Source: Deltaproteobacteria bacterium
Lineage (GTDB): Bacteria > Desulfobacterota > Desulfomonilia > UBA1062
Reading direction: 5' to 3'
Assembly: GCA_029552245.1 (NCBI GenBank)
Contig: JAKPDW010000086.1
Coordinates: forward strand, 1-64,000
DNA: 64,000 bases
Shown in pieces: positions 27,508 to 39,658 of the stretch. A program made the position numbers and the translations under genes. The notes under the pieces were generated by a model. The model was given only the letters and a program-made list of their open reading frames with translations, was not told the DNA's origin and ran no database searches. How positions within the stretch are numbered: position 1 is the first letter of the stretch; each line of letters opens with the position of its first letter.

Positions 27508-28961
27508 AGAAGATGCTCATCAACGCCAAGTTTCCCGAGGAGGTAAGGGTCGCCGTCGTGGAAGACGGCCTGCTCACCGAGTTCCACATGGAGAGCCCGC
27601 TCAAGGAGCAACTCAAGGGAAACATCTACAAGGCGCGCATAGCGAAGGTCGAGCACGGCCTGAACGCCGTCTTCGTCGATTTCGGCAGGGAACGTCACGG
27701 GCTCCTCCCCGTCTCCGACATCAACGCGGCCTTCGTGTCAGGCCTCAACGGGCGAAAACCCGACCTCAAGGACCTGAGGCCGGGAATGGACCTCCTCGTC
27801 CAGGTGGTGCGCGAGGAGAAGGGCAGCAAGGGCGCGCTGCTTACCGCCGAGATCTCCCTTCCCGGGAGATTCGTGGTCCTTCTGCCCCGGCAGGACATGT
27901 CCGGGGTTTCCCGCAGGATAGAAGACGCCTCCCTGCGATCGAGGCTGAGGGAGATCGTCGCCCAGATAAAGCCGCCTGAGGGCATGGGGGTCATCGTGAG
28001 GACGGCGGGCATGGACCGCACGAAGACCGAGCTCTCTCGCGACCTCTCGTTCCTCCTGAGGCTCTGGGCGAAGATCGAGGACGGCTTCGACAGCGCGCCC
28101 TGCCCAAGCCTCGTCTACCACGAGGGGGACGTGGTGATCCGCACCATCAGGGACTACCTCACCGCCGACACCGGGGAGATCCTCGTCGACGACGAGGAGA
28201 CCATGGACCGGATCCTCGGGTATATGGAGACGTTCATGCCGCGCCAGAAAGGGATCGTCAAGGCGTACAGGCAGGCACGGCCCCTGTTCGCCAAGTACGA
28301 GCTCGAGCGGCAGATCGAGTCCATCTTCGACAAGACCGTCCAGCTCAGGAGCGGGGGGAGCATCGTCATCGAGTCCACTGAGGCCATGGTGACGATCGAT
28401 GTCAACTCCGGCCAGGCAAAGGGTACCCGGAACATCGAGCAGACCGCCCTCGAGACGAACCTGGAGGCGGCGCAAGAGATAGCCCGCCAGCTCGTGCTCA
28501 GGGACTTGGGCGGCCTGGTCGCGATCGACTTCATCGACATGAAGTCGAGGGAAAACGTCAAGGCGGTGGAGAAGGCGCTGAGGGAAGCGCTCAAGAAGGA
28601 CAAGGCGCATGTCGTCGTGGGGAGGATATCCAAGCTTGGGATACTGGAACTCTCTCGCGAACGCCTCTCGCCGCCCCTGATGGAAAAGAGCCACGTGGCC
28701 TGCCCCGTGTGCTCGGGAAACGGGCTCGTCCGTTCCGTGGAATCCTCCGCCATGGCCGCCTTGAGGCAGATCCAGTCCTCGCTGTCCAGATCCCGGGCGC
28801 CCCGGGTTGATGTCACCCTGAGCCCGGAGGTGGCGATGCACCTCGTGAACGAGTGCAGGCGGCACATCGATGCCCTGGAAAGCGAGTTCAAGACGAGAAT
28901 CCACCTGAAGGTGGACGAGGGTGTGGGAAGACCATTCTGCGCGGTGACGCATGCGGAATGA
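27504..28961 (+). CDS. rng: ribonuclease G / E family endoribonuclease
   Basis: RNase G trims 16S rRNA 5' ends and degrades mRNAs in the cytosol. The 485-residue length fits RNase G, lacking the long RNase E scaffold tail. An S1-like domain comes first (GNIYKARIAKVEHGLNAVFVDFG), then the catalytic region with MVTIDVNSGQAKGTRNIEQT and LGGLVAIDFIDMKSRENV supplying the magnesium aspartates, and the zinc-link CPVCSGNG. The TTG at 27504 overlaps the previous stop (TTGA) and has GAGGGGG upstream; ATG 27513 is the alternative. It terminates a ttcA-yciO-rng transcription unit. Confidence 0.93.
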   Translation: MKKMLINAKFPEEVRVAVVEDGLLTEFHMESPLKEQLKGNIYKARIAKVEHGLNAVFVDFGRERHGLLPVSDINAAFVSGLNGRKPDLKDLRPGMDLLVQVVREEKGSKGALLTAEISLPGRFVVLLPRQDMSGVSRRIEDASLRSRLREIVAQIKPPEGMGVIVRTAGMDRTKTELSRDLSFLLRLWAKIEDGFDSAPCPSLVYHEGDVVIRTIRDYLTADTGEILVDDEETMDRILGYMETFMPRQKGIVKAYRQARPLFAKYELERQIESIFDKTVQLRSGGSIVIESTEAMVTIDVNSGQAKGTRNIEQTALETNLEAAQEIARQLVLRDLGGLVAIDFIDMKSRENVKAVEKALREALKKDKAHVVVGRISKLGILELSRERLSPPLMEKSHVACPVCSGNGLVRSVESSAMAALRQIQSSLSRSRAPRVDVTLSPEVAMHLVNECRRHIDALESEFKTRIHLKVDEGVGRPFCAVTHAE

Positions 28962-29156
28962 GTCGGCCCTCCCAGGTGAGCTCCAAGGGGGGACGAACCA
29001 CACGGGCATGGGGCGACAGCTGCTGGAAGAAGGCCTTTGCCAAGGCGTACCGGGGCGTGGCGATGCCTTTTCACCTGTGGTCCTGCGAGGAGGACCGGTG
29101 GGGCACGATGCCATACCCCTTTGCAATACGAAAGACCTACACGGGGAGGAGGTCGC

Positions 29157-31298
29157 ATGGCCGATATGGAGAACCACCTGCACGACAGGCTCAAGGCCCT
29201 GGCACAGAACCTCTGGTGGACGTGGCACCCGGAGGTGATATCCCTGTTCACCGACATCGACCCCCACCTTTGGCGCGTGGTGGAACACAACCCCATCGCG
29301 TTCCTCAACAGGATCACCCCTGAACAGGTGGAGGAACGCGCATCCGAACTCGTCCTGCACAGCAGGATAAACCACGCGTTCAGGCGGTTGAACGAATACA
29401 TGGAACAGGAGCGCACCTGGGGTTCCATCAACTGCGGGAACGTCAACTACCGGCCGGTGGTCTATTTCTCGGCGGAGTTCGGTCTCCACGAGTCGCTCCC
29501 CATCTATTCCGGCGGCCTGGGCATCCTGGCGGGGGATCACCTCAAGAGCGCATCCGACCTCGGCATCCCCTTGATCGGCATCGGGCTGCTCTACCAGCAG
29601 GGATACTTCAACCAGAGGCTCAACCAGAACGACTTGCAGGAAGAGGACTATGTCGATCTCGACCTCGAGAACCTCCCCCTCCACCCGGTCTTGAACGAAC
29701 ACGGGACCCAGCTCACCGTGCGGGTCGACACCAGGACCACCCCGATCTTCGCCCGCGTGTGGAGGCTCCAGGTGGGACGAGTCAGGCTGTTGCTCCTCGA
29801 CACGAACGTGGAGGCCAACACCCTGGAGGACCGCTCGCTCACCAACAGGCTCTACGGTGGGGACACGAGGGTCCGCATCAGGCAGGAGCTTCTCCTCGGT
29901 ATCGGGGGCGCCCGCGTGCTCCAGGCCCTGCACATCCATCCCGGCGTGCTGCACCTGAACGAAGGTCACAGCGCGTTCGCCATCCTCGAGGAGATACGCA
30001 GGACCATGGAATACGACATGATCCCCTTCAACCGGGCCATGCGAAGGGTGAGCCTCTACACCGTGTTCACGACGCACACCCCTGTGGCTGCCGGCCACGA
30101 CCGCTTCTCGCCCGACCTCGTCGAGGAACACCTCGGCGTGTTCCGAGAGAGGCTCGGTCTTTCCCATGACGAGTTCATGGCCCTGGGCCGCGTGAACCCG
30201 AACGATGCAGGGGAACCCTTCTGCATGACAGTCCTCGCCCTCAAGGGTTCGAGGAGGGCGAACGCCGTCTCGGCCATCCACGGCACGGTGAGCAGGCTCA
30301 TGTGGAGAGGGCTCTGGCCGAACAGGCCGGAGTCGGAGATCCCCATAGGCCACATCACCAACGGCGTACACGTGCTGTCGTGGCTCGCCCCCCAGATGTA
30401 CCAACTCTTCGAGACCCACCTCGGTTCCGACTGGGCGACGCGCATGGTCCACCCGGACGTCTGGGAGGGCGTGGAGAAGATCCACGACGGGGAGCTCTGG
30501 GAGACCCACCAGTTCCTCAAGATGCGCCTCATCCGGTTCGTGAGGAGGAGGCTTCGCATCCAAGCGGAACGCCTCGGCTTGAAACACATCCTCAAGGACA
30601 TCGACCACGTGCTGGACCCGGACGTCCTCACCATAGGCTGCGCCAGGAGATTCGCCGCGTACAAGCGGGGCGACCTCGTCGTCTCGGACCTGGAGCGCCT
30701 CACCAAGCTCATCAAGGACACGAAACGCCCCATCCAGATCATCTTCGCCGGAAAGGCGCATCCCAATGACGACGAAGGGAAGCGGTTGCTCCAGAAGATA
30801 GCGAACCTCTCTCACGACAAGAAGTACACGGGCTCCATCGTCTTCGTGGAGAATTACGACTACAACGTCGCCAGGCACCTCGTCCAGGGCGTGGACGTCT
30901 GGCTCAACACGCCCAGGAGGCCGCTGGAGGCATGCGGCACGAGCGGCCAGAAAGTGGTCCTCAACGGCGGGCTCAACCTCTCGGTGCTCGACGGTTGGTG
31001 GAACGAGGCCTTCGACGGGAAGAACGGGTTCGCCATAGGCCACGGGGGCATGCACAACGACCCGGAGATTCAGAACAAGAGGGATGCCGAGTACCTCTAT
31101 TCCGTTCTCGAGGACGAGGTCATACCCCTGTACTACAAGCGCGACACAAGCGGCATCCCGACGGAGTGGATAAGGCGCATGAAGCATGCCATGAAGACGC
31201 TCGGCTGGCGCTTCAACGCAGACCGCATGGTCAAGGATTACGCATGTCGTTTCTACCTACCCGCGGCAGGTTCCACCTCCGCGGAGTGGGCCGGTTGA
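29157..31298 (+). CDS. glgP: alpha-glucan phosphorylase (GT35)
   Basis: The 713-residue enzyme releases glucose-1-phosphate from glycogen or maltodextrin with phosphate and pyridoxal phosphate. It belongs to the shorter bacterial/archaeal alpha-glucan phosphorylase branch. Seen are NLWWTWHPE at the N-terminus, FSAEFGLHESLPIYSGGLG, HLNEGHSAF, TTHTPVAAGHDRF, and the cofactor region CGTSGQKVVLNGGLNLSVLD, in which the lysine near residue 598 binds PLP. GGGGAGGAGG precedes ATG 29157. A GH13 enzyme at 61-64 kb may act on the same storage polymer. Nothing in the sequence distinguishes glycogen from shorter glucans. Confidence 0.93.
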   Translation: MADMENHLHDRLKALAQNLWWTWHPEVISLFTDIDPHLWRVVEHNPIAFLNRITPEQVEERASELVLHSRINHAFRRLNEYMEQERTWGSINCGNVNYRPVVYFSAEFGLHESLPIYSGGLGILAGDHLKSASDLGIPLIGIGLLYQQGYFNQRLNQNDLQEEDYVDLDLENLPLHPVLNEHGTQLTVRVDTRTTPIFARVWRLQVGRVRLLLLDTNVEANTLEDRSLTNRLYGGDTRVRIRQELLLGIGGARVLQALHIHPGVLHLNEGHSAFAILEEIRRTMEYDMIPFNRAMRRVSLYTVFTTHTPVAAGHDRFSPDLVEEHLGVFRERLGLSHDEFMALGRVNPNDAGEPFCMTVLALKGSRRANAVSAIHGTVSRLMWRGLWPNRPESEIPIGHITNGVHVLSWLAPQMYQLFETHLGSDWATRMVHPDVWEGVEKIHDGELWETHQFLKMRLIRFVRRRLRIQAERLGLKHILKDIDHVLDPDVLTIGCARRFAAYKRGDLVVSDLERLTKLIKDTKRPIQIIFAGKAHPNDDEGKRLLQKIANLSHDKKYTGSIVFVENYDYNVARHLVQGVDVWLNTPRRPLEACGTSGQKVVLNGGLNLSVLDGWWNEAFDGKNGFAIGHGGMHNDPEIQNKRDAEYLYSVLEDEVIPLYYKRDTSGIPTEWIRRMKHAMKTLGWRFNADRMVKDYACRFYLPAAGSTSAEWAG

Positions 31299-31376
31299 AC
31301 CCGGCTCTCCAGCGGCCCGGAGGCGGCACCTCCCAGGGTGCCGTGCCTCGACGAGGCGCATGGCGCCGGGCGATGT

Positions 31377-31467
31377 CCCCTCCCTGAGCATGAGAGGATG
31401 AAGCTCATGAAAAGGGCAAACAGGCCCCTGTCCGCCACCCCTCCCTGCGCATGGGAGGATGAAGCGC
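31377..31467. repeat. two imperfect tandem copies of a 30-base repeat
   Basis: Copies at 31377-31406 and 31438-31467 differ at three positions and are 61 bases apart. Both start CCCCTCCCTG and contain AGGATGAAGC. The second copy overlaps the left arm of the 12-bp inverted repeat that follows. Confidence 0.6.
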
Positions 31468-31525
31468 CTCCTTTGTCCGCCGAGTCCCTGGCGGGTCTCT
31501 GCTCAAGCGCTCCAGGCGCTTCATC
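31458..31525. ncRNA. possible structured RNA or terminator after glgP
   Basis: GATGAAGCGCCT (31458-31469) pairs perfectly with AGGCGCTTCATC (31514-31525). Inside the 44-base loop CCGCC and GGCGG form a second hairpin around GAGTCCCT. A closing 12-bp helix with an inner stem suggests a folded RNA; no T-run follows. It lies 160 bases past the phosphorylase stop. The strand is uncertain because the helix is symmetric. Confidence 0.4.
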
Positions 31526-32057
31526 GATCGACCGCGCACCCCTCGTCCTGTGGTGACCGTCGTGGATCTGCATGCCACCCTGCGGCGCGTCGATGGATCG
31601 GGGTTGCCAAGGCTTCCTTGAAATCATGAGGTATTTGCCTGTCTTCCCCGATGACGCAGAGCCCGAAGGGGGGCCGTCGCCCCTTGGCACGAGTACGTCA
31701 TGCTCACCCTGCACGTGTGGGCACGGTGACCTCGATCACGAAGGGCCTCGGTGCCCTGTCCCACGGGCCCTCCTCACCCACAGGACGTGCCATGCCAGGG
31801 GTTTCCTTCTGATAGGGAGTGCCAGGGTACGCCTTCCCCGCGTCCTCTGACCGTCACGGCATCCATCTCTTGCCGCCTGCGATCTCTTGCCATTTGAGCG
31901 TTATGGTGTTAATGATTTTATCAATACAGGTGTATTGTTGGTAGTCTCATGGCATGTGTGCCGCCATGGGTGGGGCAACGTTCAATGGGTAAGGCTGCGC
32001 CTCGGGTCACACGATTCGTGGTGCGCCTCTGAATACCATGTGAAAGCAGGCAGATAC

Positions 32058-32309
32058 ATGGGCAAATGCTTCGTTGTTCCCGAGGAGGTACTGAACCTGA
32101 CAAGACTGTGCCCGACCGAGATGGGCTGCCTCAAGGACGAGGCTGAACGCTCGCGGCCGCTTTGTCCGGTTGTGTTCGTCGTGGCCGAGCATGCGACCGT
32201 GGTCGACATAAGGGGGGACAAGCGGTGCCCGTACGCCTTTGACCTGGGCGCCTCGGGGATCTGCTCGTGCCCCACGAGGTATGCGATCTACATGAAATAC
32301 GGCGTCTAG
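32058..32309 (+). CDS. Cys-rich small protein, 83 residues
   Basis: The frame from ATG 32058 gives MGKCFVVPEEVLNLTRLCPT as its start, with further cysteines in GCL, LCP, RCPYAFDLG and GICSCP: eight in all, in several CP and CxC pairs. The spacing suggests metal or Fe-S binding rather than disulfides, since no signal peptide is present. The ending CPTRYAIYMKYGV is aromatic. Upstream in-frame starts exist but the extension is unlike protein. The family is not recognised. It is convergent with pth and has its own AT-rich upstream patch. Confidence 0.55.
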   Translation: MGKCFVVPEEVLNLTRLCPTEMGCLKDEAERSRPLCPVVFVVAEHATVVDIRGDKRCPYAFDLGASGICSCPTRYAIYMKYGV

Positions 32310-32367
32310 GTCGGGTGTGTGCCCCTCTTGCGCCGTTTTCCTGGGTTCGTTCAGCTCGGGGCCATTC

Positions 32368-32946
32368 TCAGTCGGGGCCGTCCATGCGCGGCTCGGACCT
32401 TCTGTTGAACGTGTTCATGGCACGGGTCGTTTCTCCGGTCACGCACATGATCACGGCGTCCGCCGCCTGCTCGAGCTGTTCCTCGAAGGCCTCTTTCTCC
32501 GCCTCATCCAGAGGCGACAGCACGAATTCGGACGGGTCCATCCCTTCAGGAGGCCTCCCGATCCCGAGCCTGACCCTCACGAAGTCGCCCGAGCCGAGAA
32601 CGGTGCAAAGGGAATCGAGCCCCTTGTGCCCGCCCGTGCCGCCCCCCACCTTCACCCTCACCACGCCTTTGGGTATGTCCATGTCGTCGTGCACCACGAC
32701 CAGGTCTTGGGGGTCTATCCGGAAGGTCCTGAACGGCTCGCCGCTCAGGTTCATGTAGGTCATCGGTTTGGCGAGCATCACCTCGACGCCCTTGATGCGG
32801 GCCCTCTCGTACAGGATCCCGGAAGCGGTCTTTCTCAGCGAGACCTTGAGACGCCTGCAGAGGACGTCTACAGCCATGAAACCCGCGTTGTGACGGGTGA
32901 GCGCGTAGCGTTTCCCTGGATTGCCCAAACCATAGACGAGTTTCAT
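32368..32946 (-). CDS. pth: peptidyl-tRNA hydrolase
   Basis: Pth frees tRNA from stalled peptidyl-tRNA. The 192-residue protein shows VYGLGNPGKRYALTRHNAGF (catalytic His in RHNAGF, substrate Asn in GNPG), KPMTYMNLSGEP and VHDDMDIPKGVVRVK with the conserved Asp, then GGTGGHKGLDSL. The start was set at ATG 32946 (MKLVYGLGNPG), 13 codons inside the longest frame. It is divergent from uvrC across a ~115-base AT-richer gap likely to hold both promoters. Confidence 0.95.
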   Translation of the reverse strand: MKLVYGLGNPGKRYALTRHNAGFMAVDVLCRRLKVSLRKTASGILYERARIKGVEVMLAKPMTYMNLSGEPFRTFRIDPQDLVVVHDDMDIPKGVVRVKVGGGTGGHKGLDSLCTVLGSGDFVRVRLGIGRPPEGMDPSEFVLSPLDEAEKEAFEEQLEQAADAVIMCVTGETTRAMNTFNRRSEPRMDGPD

Positions 32947-33060
32947 GCCCCGGTCCGTCCCTTCTCGTTCATCCTTATACCACATCCATCCTCTTCAAAT
33001 AGGATCCCCTGTCAAGGTGAATTGTTCACCGTTTCGGCCGGGACATGCTATCATAAAGGC

Positions 33061-34836
33061 GTGGCGCTGACAGAGGACATGGTGAAGTCCCTTCCCCGGG
33101 CCACCGGCGTATACCTTCTCAAGGATGCGCGTGGGGTGCCGGTCTACATCGGGAAGGCGAACGATGTGCGTTCAAGGGTGAGATCGTACCTGGCCGAAGA
33201 CGGCCGCCCCTTCACCTCGAGGATCGCCGGAGAGACGGCGCGCGTCGACTTCATCCTCACCCGGAACGAGTCCGAGGCGTTGCTCCTCGAAAACCAGCTC
33301 ATCAAGAAACACAGGCCTCGCTACAACATCGACCTCAAGGACGACAAGTCGTACGTGCGCATCAAGGTCTCCCTCTCCCACCCCTGGCCTTCCATCTCGG
33401 TCACGAGGACGATCCTCAAGGACGGTTCGCGCTACTTCGGGCCGTACGCATCCGCACAGTCGACCAGGCGTACCCTGTCGGCGCTGGGCAGGGTCTTCCC
33501 CTTGAGGAGGTGCAAGGACACGGAATTCAGGAACAGGAAGAGGCCGTGCGTGTACCACTCCATAGGCATGTGCCTGGCTCCCTGCGTGCGGCCTCATGTC
33601 CGAAGGGAGTATGACCAGGCCGTCTTGGATCTCATCGAGTTTCTCGAGGGAAAGGACAGAGACCTCGTGGAGAACATGAGACGCCGCATGCTCGAAGCCG
33701 CTGATAGGCTGGATTTCGAGGAGGCCGCCCGCCTCAGGGACCGCATCAACGCCCTCGAGTCCACCCTCGTGCCGCAGGCGGTGATCGCCGGCACGAGTTC
33801 CGAGTGCGACGTCTTTTCCTTCTTCGAGTCCGGCCCCGTCGTCACCGTTTCCGTGGTCAGGATCGCAAAGGGCGCCATCGAGGACAGCAGGGCTCTTTCC
33901 CTGAGGAAGGCCGCCCAGGATGACGTGGTGTCCATGGCGGTTCTCCAGTTCTATCTCGCAGGGAACACGGTGCCGCCGCTTGTCTACCTGGACGACGACG
34001 CCGGGTCCCGGCACAAGACCCTGGGCAGGGCCCTCGAACGTCTCAAGGGCGCGCGGGTGAGGGTGGCGGTCCCCAGGAGGGGGAGACCCCTGGAGTGGCT
34101 CGAGATCGCGAGGCAGAACGCGCGGGGCCACAGTCTGGACAAGGGGCCCTCGGCGCTGGAGGAGATCGCGGAGGCCTTCCACCTGAAGGTCTTGCCCTTC
34201 AGGATGGAGTGTCTCGACGTCTCCACCCTCGGGGGGACGTACTCCACGGCGTCATGCGTCGCGTTCCTCGGCGGAGAACCAGCGAAGAACCTCTACAGGA
34301 GGTACCGCATACGCGACGACTCGGCCAAGGACGATTACTCGATGTTGAGGGAGGTGCTCGCGAGGCGTCTCGCGGGCGACGAGGCCAGGCCGGACCTCCT
34401 CGTCATCGACGGCGGCAAGGCCCAACTCAACGTCTTTCTCCGTGTGGCCCGGGAGCTCGGCATCGAGTCGTTCCCTGTGGTCGCCATGGCCAAGGCGCGG
34501 GGGGCGACCCAAGACAGGTTCTACCTGCCCGGGAGGAAGGACCCGGTGCGCCTCGGGCCGAAGAGCAAGGCCATGCTCACCCTGCAGAGGCTCAGGGACG
34601 AGGCTCACCGGTTCGCCGTGGGATACCACAGGCGCCTGAGGTCGAAGGGGAACATCACCTCCCTGTTCGAGGACATACCCGGTATCGGGCCGGTCAAGGC
34701 TCGGGCCCTGCTCCAGCTGGCCTCGCGCGGCCGGGATATCTCGGCGATCGGGAGGTCGGATCTCGAGGGTCTCGGATGCCTGAACCGCAAGGACATCGAA
34801 CACATCCTCGATCACCTGAACCGCCTGAGACCCTGA
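33061..34836 (+). CDS. uvrC: excinuclease ABC subunit C
   Basis: UvrC makes the dual incision in nucleotide excision repair. The 591-residue product has the GIY-YIG nuclease (GVYLLKDARGVPVYIGKAND), an UvrB-binding UVR motif (LEAADRLDFEEAARLRDRIN), the RNase-H-like second nuclease with LDVSTLGG and LLVIDGGKAQLN, and a C-terminal helix-hairpin-helix (FEDIPGIGPVKARALL). The GTG start at 33061 gives the usual ~12 residues before the LP-x-x-x-GVYL block; ATG 33079 is an alternative. UvrA and UvrB are outside the window. Confidence 0.96.
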   Translation: MALTEDMVKSLPRATGVYLLKDARGVPVYIGKANDVRSRVRSYLAEDGRPFTSRIAGETARVDFILTRNESEALLLENQLIKKHRPRYNIDLKDDKSYVRIKVSLSHPWPSISVTRTILKDGSRYFGPYASAQSTRRTLSALGRVFPLRRCKDTEFRNRKRPCVYHSIGMCLAPCVRPHVRREYDQAVLDLIEFLEGKDRDLVENMRRRMLEAADRLDFEEAARLRDRINALESTLVPQAVIAGTSSECDVFSFFESGPVVTVSVVRIAKGAIEDSRALSLRKAAQDDVVSMAVLQFYLAGNTVPPLVYLDDDAGSRHKTLGRALERLKGARVRVAVPRRGRPLEWLEIARQNARGHSLDKGPSALEEIAEAFHLKVLPFRMECLDVSTLGGTYSTASCVAFLGGEPAKNLYRRYRIRDDSAKDDYSMLREVLARRLAGDEARPDLLVIDGGKAQLNVFLRVARELGIESFPVVAMAKARGATQDRFYLPGRKDPVRLGPKSKAMLTLQRLRDEAHRFAVGYHRRLRSKGNITSLFEDIPGIGPVKARALLQLASRGRDISAIGRSDLEGLGCLNRKDIEHILDHLNRLRP

Positions 34837-34999
34837 TGATCCCCGATGATCCCCCGTGCGCACACAGGCGGCCTCGCTGTCCGTGCGTATCGTCTTGTAT
34901 GATGGCCGCCGCCAAAAGAGGGCCCATACGCGGATACCCGAGGACGGCGGGGTACATGCACGGGCAACTGGCATCTTTCCATTCCGTCTTGAATGATCT

Positions 35000-37460
35000 A
35001 TGATCCCGGCCATGGCTCGGGACCTGTCGCGCATCCCCTTCACCTTTGCAGGCGAGTACGGCCCCCTGCTGAGGCCGCTGATGCGAAGGCTCTTTTCCCG
35101 CATCTCGACCCCGGAGATCTTCAAGGCCTCGATGAAGAACCTCTCCACGAAAGGGCACGTCGTCTATGCACTCGCATCGTCGAGCACCGTCGACGCCCTG
35201 CTCCTCAACATGAGATTGAGAAACGAGGGGCTGCCCGCCCCCATGCTCGTGTTCTCGAAGACCTTTTTCCTGCTCCAGAGCGTGTTCTGCGCCCTCAGGG
35301 ACATCGCCCACCGGGTCAAGGGGGAGACCCCCTTTTCCCATGATTCTTACGTGGAGTTCATGAAAGACCGGCTCAGGGCATCCCTCGTGTTCCTGGACGA
35401 ATCACGCCCGGCGAGCGGGGCGGACGTCATCCTCGAGCTGCTCAAGCTCCAGCGCAGGATCGATGACCCCGTGTTCGTCGTCCCGGTCCGCATCGTCTAC
35501 CAGCGCGCCCCGCTCAAGCTCAAGGACACCAGCGACGAGGAACAGCTGCGCATAACGGACGCGAGGAAACTCCTCGTCCTCCTGAAGGGCCGGGAGCGCG
35601 GTTTCGTGGAACATGGGGAGCCCCTGAACCTCAAGGAGATGCTCAAGAAGGACGTCTCCGGCCGAAAGTTCGTAGAGGAACTGGCCGGCGAGATCACCTC
35701 CGAACTCAGGCACACCCTGGCTGTCCTGGGCAGCAACGTCTCCGGCGCACCCATCCGCGAGCGTTCCTTCATCATAGACAAGACCATGCGGGACCCGATC
35801 CTCCAGTCCTTCCTGGAATCCCTCGCCCAAGGCGACGCCAAGGCCCTCAAGGCAGCCGAGCACACGGCGAGGAAATACCTGGACCAGATAGCATCCGACC
35901 TGACGCCATCCACGATCACCTTCCTCGACAAATCGTTGACTTGGGTGTTCAACAACATCTTCGAGGGTCTCGACGTTGACATGGCGGGTCTCCAGGCGGT
36001 GCGCGACAGGGCGAGGACAGGCTCGCTCGTCTACGTCCCCTGCCACAAGAGCCACATCGACTACCTGATCCTCTCGTATTGCCTCTACCACAACTGGATG
36101 AGCGTCCCCCTGATAGCCGCGGGCATCAACCTCTCCTTCTTTCCCATAGGCTCGATCCTGAGAAAGGGCGGGGCCTTCTTCATGCGCCGGACCTTCAAGG
36201 ACAACCCCCTGTATGCCCAGACCTTCAGCGCGTACGTCAGGACCATCCTCGGGGAGCGGATCCCCATGGAGTTCTTCATCGAGGGCACGAGGAGCCGCTC
36301 GGGGAAGCTCATGCTCCCCAAGAGGGGTCTTCTGTCCATGATCATCCAGGGGTGGGAGGCCGGCGTGTGCAGGGACGTCATCTTCGTCCCCGTCTATGTC
36401 GGATACGATACCGTGGTGGAGGAGAACGCCTATATCCGCGAGATGAAGGGCGCCCCGAAGGAAAGGGAGAGCTTCCTCCAGCTCCTCAAGGCCGGCTCCA
36501 TCCTGAAGAACCGCTACGGCAAGGTGTACATCAGGTTCGCCCCTCCCCTGTCCCTCGAGGAGTACATGATGTCGAGGCCGGGCGCCTCCGGCATGAGCCC
36601 GGACCAGAAAGAGGAACTCTACGAAGACGTGGCGACGAGGATCATCTCCGCCATATACCGCCAGACCGTCGTCACCCCGGTATCCCTGATGTCCTGCGTG
36701 CTCCTGAGCCTCGGCCGGGCTCTCGACGAGGCCGAATTGAAAGAAGGCTTCCACGTCTTTCTTGAATACCTGAAGTTCCAGGGGTGTTCGCTCTCCTCGA
36801 CGCTCGCCAACGAGGACTCCGCCTACAAGGAAGCCATCGAACTCCTCGAGGGCAAGGGCCTTCTGACCCTGGATGCAGGTGAATCCAACTCCGAGCCGGG
36901 GCTCGCGTACGTGGAGAACGAGGACAGGATCCACCTCGAGTACTACAAGAACACCATCCTCAACTTCTTCGTGCCTGTCTCCCTCATAGCGAACGTGCTC
37001 CTCAAGAACAAGGGCTCGACTGTCGAAAAGGACCTTCAGAGACAGGTCAGGAAGCTTGCGGGCCTCCTGGAAAAGGAGTTCATCCTTGACCTGGAGAGCT
37101 TCTACAAGGCCCTGGATTTCCTGACGTCGCAAGGGATTGTGACGGTGAGCAAGGGAGTGTACACGGCATCCGAGAGATCCGTCGATGTCCTGAGACTGTT
37201 CGGTGGACTCGTCGAGAACTACCTCGAGTCGTATCTCTGCGTGGCCGAAAACCTCGACAGGATACAAGACACCCCGGAGAAGAACGTCCTCAAGGCCATC
37301 AACCGCCACGCCGAGCGGATGTTCAAGAAGGGGGAGATCAAGCGATTCGAGTCGCTGTGCCTGCCCGTGTACAAGGGCGCCCTCGACACCTTCAGGGAAA
37401 AGGGTCTCATAGACGCCAAGAACCGCATCACAGACAGGAAACGCATCGAGGAGCTCGTTC

Positions 37461-37489
<29 letters not shown>
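35000..37489 (+). CDS. plsB: glycerol-3-phosphate 1-O-acyltransferase PlsB
   Basis: PlsB transfers a fatty acyl group to sn-glycerol-3-phosphate at the inner membrane, the first step of phospholipid synthesis. The 829-residue length and the acyltransferase blocks agree: PCHKSHIDYLILSYCLYHNW (HX4D near residue 350), GGAFFMRRTFKDNPLY, EFFIEGTRSRSGK and FVPVYVGYDTV. The large PlsB type is less usual than PlsX/PlsY outside Gammaproteobacteria but is known in Desulfobacterota. Start candidates are ATG 35000 and ATG 35012. Its 3' end overlaps rlpA by 29 bases. Confidence 0.92.
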
Positions 37490-39430
<1,941 letters not shown>

Positions 39431-39444
39431 AGCCAAGGAAGCCG

Positions 39445-39474
39445 GGCGGCGTCTCGACCAGGTGAGACGCCGCC
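39445..39474 (+). terminator. intrinsic terminator after eno
   Basis: GGCGGCGTCTC (39445-39455) and GAGACGCCGCC (39464-39474) form a perfect 11-bp stem with an 8-base loop, 15 bases after the stop and followed by a TTCTCTCTCTC tract. Confidence 0.85.
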
Positions 39475-39642
39475 TTCTCTCTCTCCCCTTCCAGCCTCCT
39501 CCATCGTGTGTGCCATCGGCATCACCCAGCGCAGGCCGGAGGCCGCCTCCTTTCTCTCGTTTTCGCCTCTTCCCCTGCCCTCTCTCCTTCGACCACGCCA
39601 GGCTCGCACCCCAAACGCCCACCTCTCTCGGGCGAGCGCCGT

Positions 39643-39658
39643 CGGCCTTCCTGTTGCT
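39643..39658 (+). promoter_or_regulatory. weaker sigma-54 promoter candidate for the thiolase operon
   Basis: CGGCCTTCCTGTTGCT has the required GG-N10-GC spacing and a perfect TTGCT, but CGGCC replaces TGGCA at -24. A start near 39670 would give a ~90-base leader to the thiolase ATG. Confidence 0.35.

Larger units (their letters stand above)
31299..32057. other. 759-base region with repeats and a structured element
   Basis: No long gene. It holds a 30-base direct repeat in tandem (31377-31467) and a 12-bp-stem fold (31458-31525), listed separately. The 31890-31950 patch is AT-rich, with TTGAGC-N17-TTTATC and the near-palindrome CAATACAGGTGTATTG (31922-31937), and may promote the Cys-rich gene. 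Confidence 0.45.

Noticed and set aside
27738-31187. 1149-codon open frame on the minus strand across rng and glgP
   Set aside because: It is the antisense shadow of two unmistakable plus-strand genes in GC-rich DNA; its translation is low-complexity (Val/Asp/His/Arg-rich) with no domain.
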